A model generated the notes under the pieces. That model searched no databases. It was not told where the DNA came from and was given only the letters and a program-made list of their open reading frames with translations. Positions 1 through 11,951 of a DNA stretch of 64,000 bases are shown piece after piece. The first letter of the stretch is position 1. Every line of letters starts with the position of its first letter. Source of the stretch: Wyeomyia smithii (Eukaryota > Arthropoda > Insecta > Diptera > Culicidae); contig NC_073695.1 in the NCBI RefSeq assembly GCF_029784165.1, positions 94,863,777-94,927,776 of the forward strand. The letters are read 5' to 3'. The position numbers were made by a program, and so were the translations under genes.

Positions 1-1131
1 TTAGGCAAAACCGCTTTAACAACAAACAAAAAATTCCATTTGGGCACTCAAATGAGCAATTTGTTTTCGCCACACGCAATTGATAAGGACGAGTTTAGCG
101 ACATGATGTCTACTAGGTACAGCTGTTGTATAGATTTCCGGTTTCTTGAGACTATGAAAAAACTTTTGCAATAGATTTAAGGATAGAGCCGAAACTGCTA
201 ACGGAGATTCAGAAAGTTAAAATAATTGTACTGTGCTCCACCTTTGTTACAAAAAGGTTTTAACATATAAATATTGCTTTAACAGTCAACTTCGGACCTG
301 TCGAACACGTGTTATTAGCAAAATTATCCATCCAACGCTGTGAGGAATTCATCCTTCCTACAGCGACCGATCTGGTACGTTTCCGTTCATTGTCGATTTA
401 TTTAATTTCGCAAGACTGAAGCCGTCAAGTTTTCACACGACTTAAATATGTAACGAGTGAAACTCATTAATCTCTCACCGTACGCGAGACCCGCGCACCC
501 AATATACGCGGAAGAACCATCCGATGGTAAAATGGCAAGTCGTTTCTTATTAGTCGTCAAGCAAGAATGCGATTAAATAAAATCTCTCGCCCCGTCAGGC
601 GCACAAAACCTCGCTAATATTGGAAAATCAAACGAAAAGAGTCAATTATATTGTTCGGTGCGCGTTTCAGCTGGCTTGTTGACTGGCAAAAATAGAAACC
701 CTTTGGCTCAGCTTGGACTCACCCGCTGAAGTTTTGTAACAACTGACCTGCTTTAATATCGGTGATGATCGAACGGTCGTAATAATTTCCTTATGCCCTG
801 AAGGTTTATTTTGGATACCGCAGGGGATGTCCCGGGAAACAAAAGTTACCTAGATGATGGATGGCAGTTATTTCCGGTGTAGTTTATGTGAGAGCAGGGC
901 TTATTACGATTAATATACTCAAATAGGGAATTTTTCCTAATGTGGATGAAATTATTGTAATAAATTTTGAGTTTGTCGAATTTAATGAATCAAGGAAGTG
1001 TTAAGAATATTCCCATGTTTCGTTAGAGCAAACTATTTTTTTTATAAAATTATTTAAAAGTTTTAAAAGTAGTTTCTAAAATACGAACACATGATTATTA
1101 CAGTCAATATAAGTCAATATAAGGTAAGTTA
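1..1131. other. Non-coding AT-rich DNA, nothing recognised
   Basis: No ORF above about 60 codons and no terminal inverted repeat, tRNA-like box or coding similarity that I recognise. It could be intergenic or intronic. Confidence 0.5.
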
Positions 1132-1455
1132 GGTCGCTTTTTACGCGTTTTGTTTACGCGGGTTGCTTTCCTCCATTACTTAAAAACGGTACAAGATATC
1201 GACCTCATTTCAATCACGTTTTCCGTTTTAGGCCACGAGTGATCATATATCAGTTTTCAAAAAAAATCACAATTTTTGGTGTAAATACTCAAAATTTAAA
1301 ATATGGAATTTTGGTCTCTAGATTGGCCACTTTCATATTCAAACGAGGTTTTAACGTTTTAGGACGGTTTTTCTGTTATATTTGCAACTCAATATAGTCG
1401 TTTTTTACGCGGGCCCATACAATTCTGGAACGCATCCCCCGCGTAAAAAACGACC
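1132..1455. mobile_element. MITE-like element with TTA target duplication
   Basis: The ends are inverted repeats: GGTCGCTTTTTACGCG at the left matches the reverse complement of the right end with one mismatch. The trinucleotide TTA lies directly outside both ends (1129-1131 and 1456-1458), which is the duplication made by PIF/Harbinger-type transposases. The interior is non-coding and repeats the motif TTTACGCG. Similar ACGCG-rich sequence recurs at 6.5-6.7 kb and at 28.53 kb. The superfamily assignment is inferred from the TSD alone. Confidence 0.6.
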
Positions 1456-1841
1456 TTAGTGTATCTTTTTTTCGTTGGGATATTATCGAGTTGAGTTTTA
1501 TCGAACCACAATTTTTATTTTCTAATGCAAAATTTTTATTGGTTGCTCAAAAGAGCATCAAAACATATTTTTATGCCCCGTTAAGACAATTTCCGTAGAC
1601 AAACATAATCAGTCACAAAATATTGAAAAAAAAAAAGTTCAATGTAACCCCATATTACGGTACATATAAAAGTAAAGTTTCGTTATATCGTGAATGCCAT
1701 ATATTGAGGTATGACTATATGGTATTTTCATCACACATGAGTTTGTGGATCAATCTGACCGCTTACCTGCCAATTTAGAAAACGATTTTTAAATGATTGT
1801 TTGGTGCTTGCTGCTCAACCCTCAGGTATCATAGTACTTTA

Positions 1842-3074
1842 CTGCCGCTCATAGCAAGTCCGTCCCATTTGCGTTTTGGTGCTGACGAGAAAACAGCAAT
1901 TGAAAATCGTAACGCTTTAAGTGAAATTTTGCACTAAAATGCTTTTTCAATCGAGACCATCAACAGAATTTAGTACTGCAATGACAATCTAACACTTTTG
2001 CATCGTAAAACTTGCAAAAACCCCGAAATTTGATCAAAATTTGTTGAAAATCATAAGCTGGGACTCACATGCGATTACTTTTACGGTACGTAGCCAGAAT
2101 GATAGCAAGTCAGTCCCATAGCCAGCTACGACCGGTGATGAAAAACAAACTACTGCAAACCGATAGTGGTGCTATTATAGCTTGCGTTTGGAATGAATCC
2201 ATCGCTGGTCAATTCATAAATGACTTTCTCTCGTGCTTTATTAGACAATTTTTTTGTTAAAAGCGTAACATAATGTACCAACTGCGCCGCTCAAAATAAA
2301 ATTAGATTTTGTTTTTACATTTGATACTACTGATAAATTCAAAATCAGTTTAGGAACTTGTTCTAAATTTTCCTGAGAGCGGTCACACGTTCGTGACGGC
2401 GGACAGCTTCCACCTAGCAGTGGAAGCAAATATGGAAGAACACCTATAGCTTAGGAAAATGTTTTCTCCGTTAAAAACAGCTAAGTAGCGTACCGAAGTA
2501 AATATTTGATATGACTGACAAATTCTTCAAAGCGAAATTCACGACAATAATTGAACAATTCTTAACCACGCCTTTACATAAAATACGGATAAAATACGAA
2601 AAGTAGTTTTTACTAAAGAATGCTTTTACTAACAATACAGTGACACACCTAAAGCGGTCACTGTCAACAAACAACAGCTGAAAGAAGCTACTGGTGGAAA
2701 CTTTGTCTTGAAGAAAACATTGTTCTATCAGCTAGAGGCACACGATGTAGAGCGCGTAAAAAAATCACACCTCCTATCGAATATCACTTGGTACATCCAA
2801 TTCTAAACCTGGAGACCGTAAGTTGTGGTAAATATCACATTTTTCATCATCATTATTGGCTGTGGGGTTCAATTACGAAGATTTTTTCAATGGGACCGAC
2901 TTGCGATCACTTTTGCTATGGGACAAACTGACTTGCTATTTTTTCATAGTTCCTCAGAACGAAGTATTCAAAAATATTTGTTTTATCGAAAGTAGATATA
3001 AGAAGGAATTGATTCCATAAATAAACTTAAAACTGATAAAAATGCAATTGGGACGGACTTGCCATGAGCGGCAG
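1842..3074. mobile_element. Non-autonomous TIR DNA element with subterminal repeats
   Basis: The left end CTGCCGCTCATAGCAAGTC is the near-perfect inverted match of the right end. TTTA flanks both sides (1838-1841, 3075-3078), a possible 4-bp duplication. Inside, variants of AGCAAGTCNGTCCCA recur near both ends in the expected opposite orientations (about 2103, 2893 and 2921). Arrays of this kind are often transposase-binding sites, which is inference here. No transposase ORF is present. Confidence 0.6.
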
Positions 3075-3790
3075 TTTACGAAAATTATGATGCGATGATA
3101 TGATGGTTTATGCTCTTGAGAACTGGTGAGACCACTATTAGACACATTTTAACATCTTACAACGCGTTGCGTAGTCATTGAAGTTTTTGTAATGAAATAT
3201 TTATACTGGGCACAATCACAGTAGCGCACGCGAGTTTTTCGGTAAATTGACCTGTATGAGAATAAACTAGAACGTGCTTGAATGAGTTCGTCAATATGAT
3301 GAGTAAACTTAGAGTTTGACTTTTGTATTATTATGTACGCTTAGTGTACTTTCGACTTGGCAGTTTTGAAAAAAAAACGACTCTATTTTATGTTGTTCGA
3401 CGTTTCGACATTCCCCTGAAGATGTTACTAATCAATGACGAAACTTCGGACAGTATTTAGTAGCTTTTTATGAGGCAGCTCAGTCGAAAATAAACCCAAA
3501 TGCGTTCTAGGTTTACACATAAAATGCCAAAACGATCACAAGCAGAATATAATATAAGAGCATGACTTTCCGATCGACATTTACCATAATAGGCGAGGCC
3601 ATTAAATATATCTTAATCTCGTGCGCCAAGAATAAATTGAAAACTATATTGTTAAACTATAATTATAAAAACAGACCGTAATATTTATTATATTTTAATA
3701 TAATTGAATCCGGCTGATTTCATCATGTGAGAAATAACTATCTTTCTTTTTCTTAGTTGAATAATTGGATCAATATAGTTACGTAATCAT
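3075..3790. other. Non-coding spacer, nothing firm
   Basis: No supported gene. A CTGAAGA ... GAAAC motif near 3416-3444 loosely recalls Penelope 3' ends, but the rest of the fold cannot be drawn. Confidence 0.4.
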
Positions 3791-3807
3791 AATACCGTTC
3801 GATATAG

Positions 3808-6126
3808 ATGTTTAAACACCCCAATGGAGAGGCCTGCTCCCAGATCGACCACATGCTGATCGACGGCAGGCACTTTTCAGACGTCATAGATGTACGGTCC
3901 TTTCGAGGTCCAAACATCGACTCGGATCACTATCTCGTGGTAGGCAAGATTCGCGCCCGGTTGTCCAATGTATTTAAATCGAGATCGGCGAGGAAGATAC
4001 ATCTGGACATCCAGAGGTTATCAGCGGAAGGAGTTGCTGCAGAGTATACTCGGAAAGTTGATAGACGGATCGGTGAACCAGCTGGAGTGGACCTGAACGA
4101 GCAGTGGAAGCACATCCATGATGCGGTCAGCGAAACAGCGCGAGAAGTGATAGGCATGACAACGGGAACCACGCGTAGTGGGTGGTTCGATGCTAAGTGC
4201 CTAGAGCTGACGGAGGAGAAGAACCGAGCCTACGCCCACACGTTAGTAGCAGCCAGTCATGTAACGCGTCAGACGCGGGAGAAATACCGGGAGGCAAGAG
4301 CTGCCGAAAAGAGGCTTAATCGCCATAAGAAACGTGAGCACTACAATCGCGTCCTCGCGGAAGCGGAGAATTGCTCTACCAGGCACGACACGAGGAGCTT
4401 CTATAGAACGATCAACGGAATCAGGATCCGGACTGTGCCAGTACCTGCCATGTGCAATGACAGCGAGAGGAACCTGATTACCGATACATCGCAGGTGGTC
4501 AGGCGTTGGAAGCAACATTTTGAAGTGGTGTTGAACGGTAAGGAAGGTAAGAGAGTCGTCGAAGGGAACAGGATAGAATTTGGGGAGGACGGACAAGCTC
4601 TGGACCCACCAACATTGGACGAGGTGAAGAATGCTTGCAAAGAGCTAAAGAACCACAAAGCCGCTGGAAAGGACGGCTTACCGGCCGAATTTTTCAAAGT
4701 TGGGGGCGAGCGGCTGTGTAGTGCAATTCACCAGATTATCCTAAGGGTATGGTCTGAGGAACAACTGCCTACGGACTGGTTGGAAGGACTCATATGCCCT
4801 ATCTACAAGAAGGGACATAGGCTCGACTGTAGTAATTATAGAGGCATAACCCTCATAATTCCGCTTACAAAATTCTCTCCTGTATCCTGTTCCAGCGACT
4901 GAGGCCGTTGCAGGAAGCCTTTGTTGGAGAATACCAATGCGGTTTTCGAGTGGGGCGATCTACAACGGACCAGATGTTCACCTTGAGACAGGTTCTCGAC
5001 AAGTTTCGAGAACACAACTTGCAGACGCATCATCTGTTCATAGACTTTACGACGGCGCACGACACAGTGAAACGCAACAAGCTTTGGCGAATAATGCTAA
5101 AACATGGTTTCCCAACAAAACTAATTAAACTGTTACGTGTGACGCTTGACGGTTTCACATCATGCGTCAGGACAGCGGGCGAATTTTCGGACGCATTTGT
5201 GACGTTGGATGGTCTGAAGCAAGGTGATGGGCTCTCGAACTTGCTGTTCAACATAGCTTTGGAAGGTGCAATACGAAGGGCAGGTGTGCAGAGGAGCGGC
5301 ACCATCATCACTAAGTCTCACATGCTTCTGGGCTTTGCGGAAAACATTGGTATAATTGGTATCAACCGTAGAGCAGTTGAGGAGGCCTTTACGGCTCTCA
5401 AAAGGGAAGCTGCGAGAATTGGACTCACCATAAACACTGCCAAAACGAAGTACATGGTGGCTGGCAGAGAGCGTGGTAGTTCTACGGGTGTTGGTGCTGC
5501 GGTGGAGATGGATGGGGACACTTTCGAAGCGGTCGACGAATTTGTTCATCTTGGTACTCTCGTGACATGTGACAACGAGGTGAGCCGCGAGGTGAAAAGG
5601 CGGATTGCGGCGGCGAATAGGGCTTATTACGGATTGCGTAGCCAGCTTAGGTCCCGTAGCCTACAGATCCGTACGAAATTTGCGCTCTATAGGGCTTTGA
5701 TCCTCCCGGTGGCACTCTACGGACATGAATCGTAGACGTGGAAGGAGGCCGATCGACTAGCGCTTGGGGTCTTCGAGCGTAGAATCCTGCGATCAATACT
5801 CGGAGGCAAATGTTCTCTAGTTCGGGGTGTGGCGCAGGCACATGAATCACGAGCTGTACGAAGTAAACAAACACGCTGATAATGTCAAACTGATGAAACA
5901 CGGCAGGTTACAGTGGGCTGGCCACGTAGCACGGATGGCGGATGAGCGACCGGCAAAGATAATGTTTAAAAGAGAACCGGATAGAGGCCGACGACTTCGA
6001 GGCAGACCGCGCACGCGCTGGATGTGTGCTGTCGACGAGGATGCCAGAGCAGCGGGTGTAAGAGGAGACTGGAGAGTAGCAGCCCAAGACCGAGTTTTGT
6101 GGAGACATATTCTGGATTCGGCATAG
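3808..6126 (+). pseudogene. RTE-clade non-LTR retrotransposon ORF2, 5'-truncated and broken
   Basis: This is the remnant of an endonuclease/reverse transcriptase polyprotein of the kind carried by RTE elements. The first residues are the C-terminal part of the APE-type endonuclease, ending with the SDHYLV motif near 3920. The RT fingers follow (NHKAAGKDGLPAEFF, about 4650). The palm is in the second segment, with FIDF near 5040, GLKQGDGLSNLLFN near 5213 and a degenerate FAEN where YADD is expected (5335). The C-terminal segment has RWAGHVARM-like and GRPRTRW motifs. Breaks: an apparent single-base loss near 4857, an in-frame TAG at 5733-5735 and a second frameshift near 5820. Everything before the endonuclease C-terminus is missing, as in 5'-truncated insertions. 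Clade call is from remembered motif style; R1 or CR1 are less likely. Confidence 0.85.
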
Positions 6127-6172
6127 GATCTTAATGATTTGTCGCCATAAAAGTAAAGTAAAGTAGTATAGT
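6127..6172 (+). repeat. 3' tail of the RTE copy
   Basis: Directly after the ORF2 stop there is a very short 3' UTR ending in AAAGTAAAGTAAAGTA, a short tandem tail of the kind that ends RTE elements in place of poly(A). Confidence 0.55.
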
Positions 6173-6469
6173 TGTTTAAACTAGGGGGCCATCCACATAC
6201 CACGTGGACAGATTTTTGATTTAATCAAAATGAATCGTGCGAGGAATCATTTTTGCGATGCGGACAGAATCTGTCCGAAACGCATATGGAATTTAAATGT
6301 AGGAATCTTCAAGAATCTAAATGTAGGATTTTTTAGGTTTCTTTTTAAGAAATTTATTGGATTCGCGTACACGCATTTAACTACTACAAAGAGAATCTCA
6401 GTGACTCGGCGACAGAATCGTGAGATGAATGGTTTCTGCGATACTGACGGAATATTTTTAAGCGGTTTT

Positions 6470-6742
6470 TTTACTAGGGGTTGTTACGCGGTGTTTTGTA
6501 ATCAACGCGTATGTTTTTACGCAAATTTTCGAATCAATTATGTTGCTTATACAGAATTTGAATAATCGCGGCTTTTCAACGCGTATTTTTGAATTACTCA
6601 GTTTTGTTTTACGCGAATTTTTAAAGATTGTGTAGCACAACACATTTTTGAATTAAGGCGTTTTTCACGAGGAATTTCGAATTAATGAATTTTTAAGCGG
6701 ATTTTTATGAGGAAAGTTTCCCAGCGTAAAAAAAACCTGACT
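6470..6742. repeat. Degenerate TTTACGCG minisatellite-like repeat
   Basis: Units containing ACGCG followed by TTTTT(G)AATT recur irregularly, ending in GCGTAAAAAAAACC. The composition matches the ends of the 1132-1455 element and the 28.5-kb array, so this is probably a decayed relative of that family. No ORF. Confidence 0.4.
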
Positions 6743-6747
6743 GTGTA

Positions 6748-7107
6748 CCCGATCAGTCAAAAATATCAGGATTATAACAAATTTTGATATATTGTTACGA
6801 ACTTTTTTTTATTCAATTGTGTTCTACACTTGGTCTCGTTAATAGTTGCAATATCAAAATTCAAGTTTTGTAAGGTTTTTTGGCAGAAAAAATATTAAAA
6901 TTCGTTAGAATGTACAATATTTTGTCAATTGAATAAAAAAAATTGTTATAAATATGCTTTTTGAACATTCATGTGTGTGATAACAGAATTTGATATAATC
7001 CTGCACTTTGTATCATTCTGGCATATCACAAATATTACAGGCTTTGTCATTTTTATCAAGTTCAGATATATTTGTTTTACCCGTTTATAATAATCGTTTG
7101 ATCGGGG
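6748..7107. mobile_element. Possible small palindromic MITE
   Basis: An inverted pair CCCGATCA ... TGATCGGG bounds an AT-rich stretch with internal inverted matches (TTTATTCAATTG / CAATTGAATAAA). TA lies on the left but not cleanly on the right, so the boundaries are uncertain. Confidence 0.3.
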
Positions 7108-8694
7108 ATTCACCAAGTTTTTTATTTGGCTTCTTCTGATCTGAATCTGAAATGATACGATTTCGAAGACTAAAAATTATGCTATTATACTGCGTCTGAC
7201 CATTGACCTTGCGTCCATCTAGCATCAAGCCGAAGTTACTTTAACTTCTTAGAATACGAATGGAACTTCTCTGAATATGCGAACAAAATAACTATTTTCA
7301 ACAACTGACACTAACACAGACAGACTATTTGACCTGACTGACGTCCCGGTTAGAATAAACACATATATATGTTCGTTGCACCAATAAGTTTCGCATAAAT
7401 TCCCTAGGATTCCTCACTTTGGAATCGTGGGCGTCCGCGAGAATGTATCCTTCCTTACAACCCTATCGAGACTAGGATTCTTGAAAGAGAATCTTGTTAT
7501 AAGAATTCTTCGGATACGAAACCTCGCACTTGAACTTTTTTGAGCTCAACGAAGTACCCGGGTACCCAAAAATTCAAATTCTTGTATCTTTTGCAAGCTT
7601 CATCCGATTTCGATAGTTAGCACCAGAAGATTCAGTGACTTATCTACTCTCAAATTAGCGTCAGCAGCAGCGTTGCCACTAAGTTTTCAATAAAACCTGG
7701 TAGAACGAAAATAAACTTGAAACTTTATACAATCCCTCAAATAAATCAGACTAGACAATTTAGTAGAGAATAAAATTTTATGCGCTCAGTCAAAAACAAT
7801 TTCTAATTTTCATTATTTGCGATCAATCTAAAACAGTGCACAGTGGTCCAATGAGGCAAAAAGTGTAATTTAATCCCAAGGAGCCTTTCACCTTCAGCCT
7901 AGCTTAATAGTGTCTTCGGAACAATTGTTTGTATGAATGACCCGCATAATCGCAAATTGTCAAAAAATTGAAAACTTTACTATACTAAAATACTCAAAGT
8001 TAGTTTTTTGTACTTAACTTTTGTTAGTTGCATTTAACATGAAAGTGTTGTTCGAAAAAATTGTTAGGGAACACAAAATACACATTTTTGCCAAAGACCA
8101 TACATCTCCAGGACTTTTCCTTACAAAGTTATATCATATTTTAGCCTTTTTTTTCGATAACTTCAAGAACGTATAGGTTAAAAAGGGACAAGTGGAATCA
8201 TGATGTCAATGCTTTTCCTTGAAGTCAAGCTGAAGTACTAAAAACTCCTTTAGGTTTCATTTGTCCTAATCCACCTATATTAGAGTACGGCGAGCATCTG
8301 TCACAGTAAGTTTTCATATATCAATAATACTAACTTTTTCGTGTTAAGAGATAGAAAAATTGCTTATTCAGCAATGTTTAGGAACGTGCAAAAATATAAA
8401 ACTTGGATGACCAAACGAAATTCCTATCTTCTTTGGGTACAGAGTTACAGAGTATTTTCAATAAAAGTTACTTAAAAGTTAGTTTATTGTACTTAACTTT
8501 TGTTAGTTACATTTTACCAGAAAACATTGTTCTAGAGAAGCATTTGGGTATACAAAACACACGTTTTTGTCAAAGGCCACACATATCCAGGACTTTTCCT
8601 TACAAAGTTATAGCACATTTTAGCTTATTTATTTTTGCACGTTCTAAAACTTTGCTGAATAAGCCATTTCTCCATCTCTTAACACAAAAAAGTT

Positions 8695-8820
8695 CAGCTC
8701 GTAGTCGGCAGCGAGGATAAAAATTTTGCTTTAGTTTTTAAGTCATCAGATATAATTGGCGCCGTTAAACATTAAATTGTATTTGTGCCGTGTCAAATAA
8801 ATGTTATGTGAAGAAAAAAA
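8695..8820 (+). mobile_element. 126-bp 5'-truncated I-element copy with 14-bp TSD
   Basis: This is near-identical to the last 126 nt of the full-length element (15875-16000), including the A-rich tail. It is flanked by perfect 14-bp duplications AACACAAAAAAGTT (8681-8694 and 8821-8834). It carries no coding sequence: a dead-on-arrival insertion from aborted reverse transcription. Confidence 0.93.
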
Positions 8821-9015
8821 AACACAAAAAAGTTAGTATTATTGATATATGAAAACCTACCGTGATATATGCTCGCCGTACTCTACTATGGGTGGATTGG
8901 GACAAATGAAACCTAAAGAAGTTTATAGTACGTCAGCTTAACTTCGAGGAAAAGCATTAACATCATAATTCCACTTGCCCTTTTTTAACCTACACGTTCT
9001 TGAAGTTATAAAAAA

Positions 9016-10017
9016 CCTAAATTATTCCACCTATCGGTCGGACCCAGCCTTTCTCATTCAAACTTATTATTTGTAAAAATAGATTTACATGAACGCTTCA
9101 ATCCAATAAATGTGTTTGGGTTCTAAAATAATGATGTTGTAATATAAATATAAGATATGAAATTTGACGTAATGTAAATGCTCAATAAATAGCGAAATAA
9201 AAGTAATGAGCGATACCGGGAACATTCAAATGGTACGATAGCACAATTAAATTATATTGTGGCCACATATATTGATCAAAGCAGGTATAGTTTTAAATAG
9301 CCTTTGAATTTCTTTTCTTTCCATAACTTTTGAACCACATATCAAACTGTTATGAAGTTTGTTATTTGTAAGTTTGAGAGATGACTCGTTCGTATGACAC
9401 TAGTAATGTTCAAATAAGTCATGTAATCTTTGAGATAATAGAACTTCGTTGTTTTATTAACAATTTAATACATAACGGTTGCTTAGTTCGATTATAATCA
9501 AATGAAATGGGAACGTATAGGGCAGCCAAACTTTGAAACCACGTGTTCAATCATAATTCATCAGTTAACCCTTAACTAGCCTGTTCATCTGATAATACAA
9601 TTGATCAAATCGGTTGTGTACTTTCAGAGATAATGAAGTTTCGTGATTTTCACATTCTGGTACTTTACAGACTAAGTTACAGTCCGATTACATTGAAATT
9701 CAATAGGGTGTTATGAGGCAGCTAGACCTTTCATTTGACACTAATTTCGTGGAAATCGGTTCAGCCATCTCTGAGAAAAGTGAGTGAGTTTGAGTAGTCT
9801 TCGGAATATGTTCCTTTTCATAGCTGGATCGGTCCAGCCTTCTCTGAGAAAATCGAGTGAGATTGGGAGAGCGTTACGCACACACATACGCACACACACA
9901 TACAGAAAATGCTCAGCTCGTTAAACTAAGTCGATTGATATACGAGATTCGACACTTTGGAGCACTTTTATACCTTTGGTTTTTCCAGTGATTGCTATAC
10001 CTTTCTAGGAGAAATGC
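9016..10017 (-). repeat. Long non-coding repeat, copy A
   Basis: First of four copies of a family whose ends are GCCTTTCTCC and AATTTAGG when read 5' to 3'. This copy is reversed and shortened. It lies between A-tracts (AAAAA on both sides). The paralogous block at 8123-8175 lacks it, which shows it is an insertion. The body is built from diverged units with CTCTGAGAAAA and ATCGGTT motifs. No ORF; class unknown. Confidence 0.8.
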
Positions 10018-10133
10018 AAAAAGGCTGAAATATAATATAACTTTATAAGGAAAAGTGCTGGAGATATATGGTCTTTGGCAAAAATGTGTATTTTGTGTGC
10101 TCTAACAATTCCTTTTAACAACACTTTCGTGTT

Positions 10134-10580
10134 CATTCTGTGCCGAACACGCATCAGTACTGGACGTGTTTGGTGATCGGTCCGATAGAGTATAAAACAA
10201 AAGACGTGTGAACAAGTGTTGGCATTGTTTGCCTGGTCAAGTGAAATAAATCCGGGTTCAAGGTCGTGCCTTTGTGCAACTGTTTCGCATCGTGACTGCC
10301 AGCTGGTGCGTAAGCCGATTTGGCTGCTGGCTGGATTGTGCTACAGCAGTGGACGAGACACAAACGAGGAAAAAGAAGAAGCCATCAGTGTCAGCGAGTT
10401 GTATCGCTGTGTGGAGTGATCTCACACCTGGCTCGCTGCTGGTGGCTGTTTGGTGCTGCTGTATTGGTGCTGCTGGCTGTAACGGCTGCTACTTCGAACG
10501 ATCGGACAACCAACCTTACTGGAAGGGAGAAATAAAAAGGTACGTGTTCTTGTCAGCGCTAGTGCGCTAGACTTAGCGCG
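10134..10580 (+). promoter_or_regulatory. 5' UTR / internal promoter region of the I element
   Basis: A 447-nt leader precedes ORF1. Elements of this group drive their own transcription from an internal pol II promoter at the extreme 5' end, so the promoter should lie here. I cannot point to a specific core element. The second copy at 35.7 kb carries a related leader with an internal direct duplication. Promoter function is inference. Confidence 0.45.
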
Positions 10581-11951
10581 ATGGATGTAGATCCCTCGCC
10601 TCCCGCGCCACCATCCCCGAACCCCTCTGACCCTGACCCTTCTGTTACCCCCTCCCCTGTTCATTCTTCAGTCCCCCCTCGCCCCAGGCTTTACCCAGAC
10701 GGAGCCCAGGGCAGCTATACTGTTTATTTTCGGCCAAAGGCAGGACCGAAATCGAAAAAGTTGAACCTCTTGCAGATTTCTAAAGACCTGACGAAGGAGT
10801 ACAAGGGCGTGACCGAAATTTCCAAGGTCCGGCCTAACAAGCTCCGTGTCATGGTCGGTAACCTGAAAGAGGCCAACGATATAGCTTGCTCTGAGCTCTT
10901 CACACGCGAGTATCGCGTTTACATACCCGCACGAGACGTGGAGATCGACGGTGTCATAACCGATTCGAGTCTGTCCGTCGAGTGTATACTGCAAAGTGCC
11001 AAAGGGTGCTTTAAGAACAAAACGTGTCCCGAAGTAAAGGTGCTCGACTGCAAGCAATTGCGGTCAGCATCGATCATCGGTGGCAAAACAGTATACACTC
11101 CGTCAGACTCGTTTCGAGTTACGTTCGCCGGGTCTGCACTACCAAGCCACGTCTCGATCCACCGGGTTCGTCTCCCTGTGAGGCTCTACGTGCCCCGCGT
11201 CATGAACTGCCTGAATTGCAAGCAGTTAGGCCATACAGCCGCCTACTGCTGCAATAAGGCACGTTGTGGCAAGTGTGGGGGGTCTCATGCGGAAGATTCT
11301 TGCAGTGTTAACGCTGAAAAGTGGTTTCACTGCGGAGAAAATCTGCATGAGCTCTCGACATGTGCGGTGTACATGCAGCGCAGGGATAAAATAAAACGGT
11401 CTCTCAAAGAGCGTTCAAAGCGTTCCTACGCTGACATGCTGAAGAAGACCGTTACCACTTCTCCCGTTACTTCGAACCCCTTCGATCTGTTGTCCTCTGA
11501 TGAAACCGATTCTGACGATTCACCAGCGGGAACATCTTATGCCAATCCTGGGGAGTCTAGAAAGAGGAAAAATATTTCCTCTCCTAAACTTCCCAGAAAA
11601 GGTCCTAAGATTTCTCAAAGTGAAATGAAAGTTACAAACAAACCAAACAGTGCTGCGGAAAAACCGAAGCAAACTCCTCCTGGGCTGGCAAATTTAAAGT
11701 CCCAGAAGGAGTTCCCAGCACTGCCAGGAACATCTAAAACCCCAGTTGCTCCTTTTACACTCCCAGTTGATGAAACAAACTCTGGATTAGTGAAATTTTC
11801 TGACATTGTGGACTGGATTTTTGAAACTTTCAATGTACCCGATCCAATTAAAATTTTTCTTACAGCATTCCTCCCAACAGTTAGATCATTTTTGAAGCAG
11901 TTGACTGCCCAATGGCCTCTCCTTGCAGCGATTGTATCCTTCGATGCCTAA
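10581..11951 (+). CDS. I-clade ORF1 protein (zinc-knuckle nucleic-acid-binding)
   Basis: A 456-residue protein expected to coat the element RNA and deliver it to the nucleus with ORF2p. The N-terminus is proline-rich (about 1-40), followed by a YFRPKAGPKSKK basic stretch and a globular region. From about residue 210 there are CCHC zinc knuckles: CLNCKQLGHTAAYC (C-x2-C-x4-H-x4-C), then CGKCGGSHAEDSC, which is shorter. A third knuckle has Trp (in WFHC) where its first Cys should be, so it is probably damaged. The remainder is Ser/Lys/Pro-rich and low in complexity. The ATG at 10581 is the first good start after the leader and the ORF is open throughout. Its stop overlaps the ORF2 start. Homology is recognised by motif pattern, not by a search. 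Confidence 0.85.
   Translation: MDVDPSPPAPPSPNPSDPDPSVTPSPVHSSVPPRPRLYPDGAQGSYTVYFRPKAGPKSKKLNLLQISKDLTKEYKGVTEISKVRPNKLRVMVGNLKEANDIACSELFTREYRVYIPARDVEIDGVITDSSLSVECILQSAKGCFKNKTCPEVKVLDCKQLRSASIIGGKTVYTPSDSFRVTFAGSALPSHVSIHRVRLPVRLYVPRVMNCLNCKQLGHTAAYCCNKARCGKCGGSHAEDSCSVNAEKWFHCGENLHELSTCAVYMQRRDKIKRSLKERSKRSYADMLKKTVTTSPVTSNPFDLLSSDETDSDDSPAGTSYANPGESRKRKNISSPKLPRKGPKISQSEMKVTNKPNSAAEKPKQTPPGLANLKSQKEFPALPGTSKTPVAPFTLPVDETNSGLVKFSDIVDWIFETFNVPDPIKIFLTAFLPTVRSFLKQLTAQWPLLAAIVSFDA

Noticed and set aside
3416..3444. Second hammerhead-like motif (CTGAAGA ... GAAAC)
   Set aside because: No convincing stem I and no NUH triplet in the right place; the match is limited to two short core motifs.
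3930..5549. Long antisense ORFs over the RTE and I elements
   Set aside because: Shadows of the coding strand; no motifs of their own.
6187..6212. MITE-like end GGGGGCCATCCACATACC
   Set aside because: Only one end was seen; no inverted partner or target duplication nearby.
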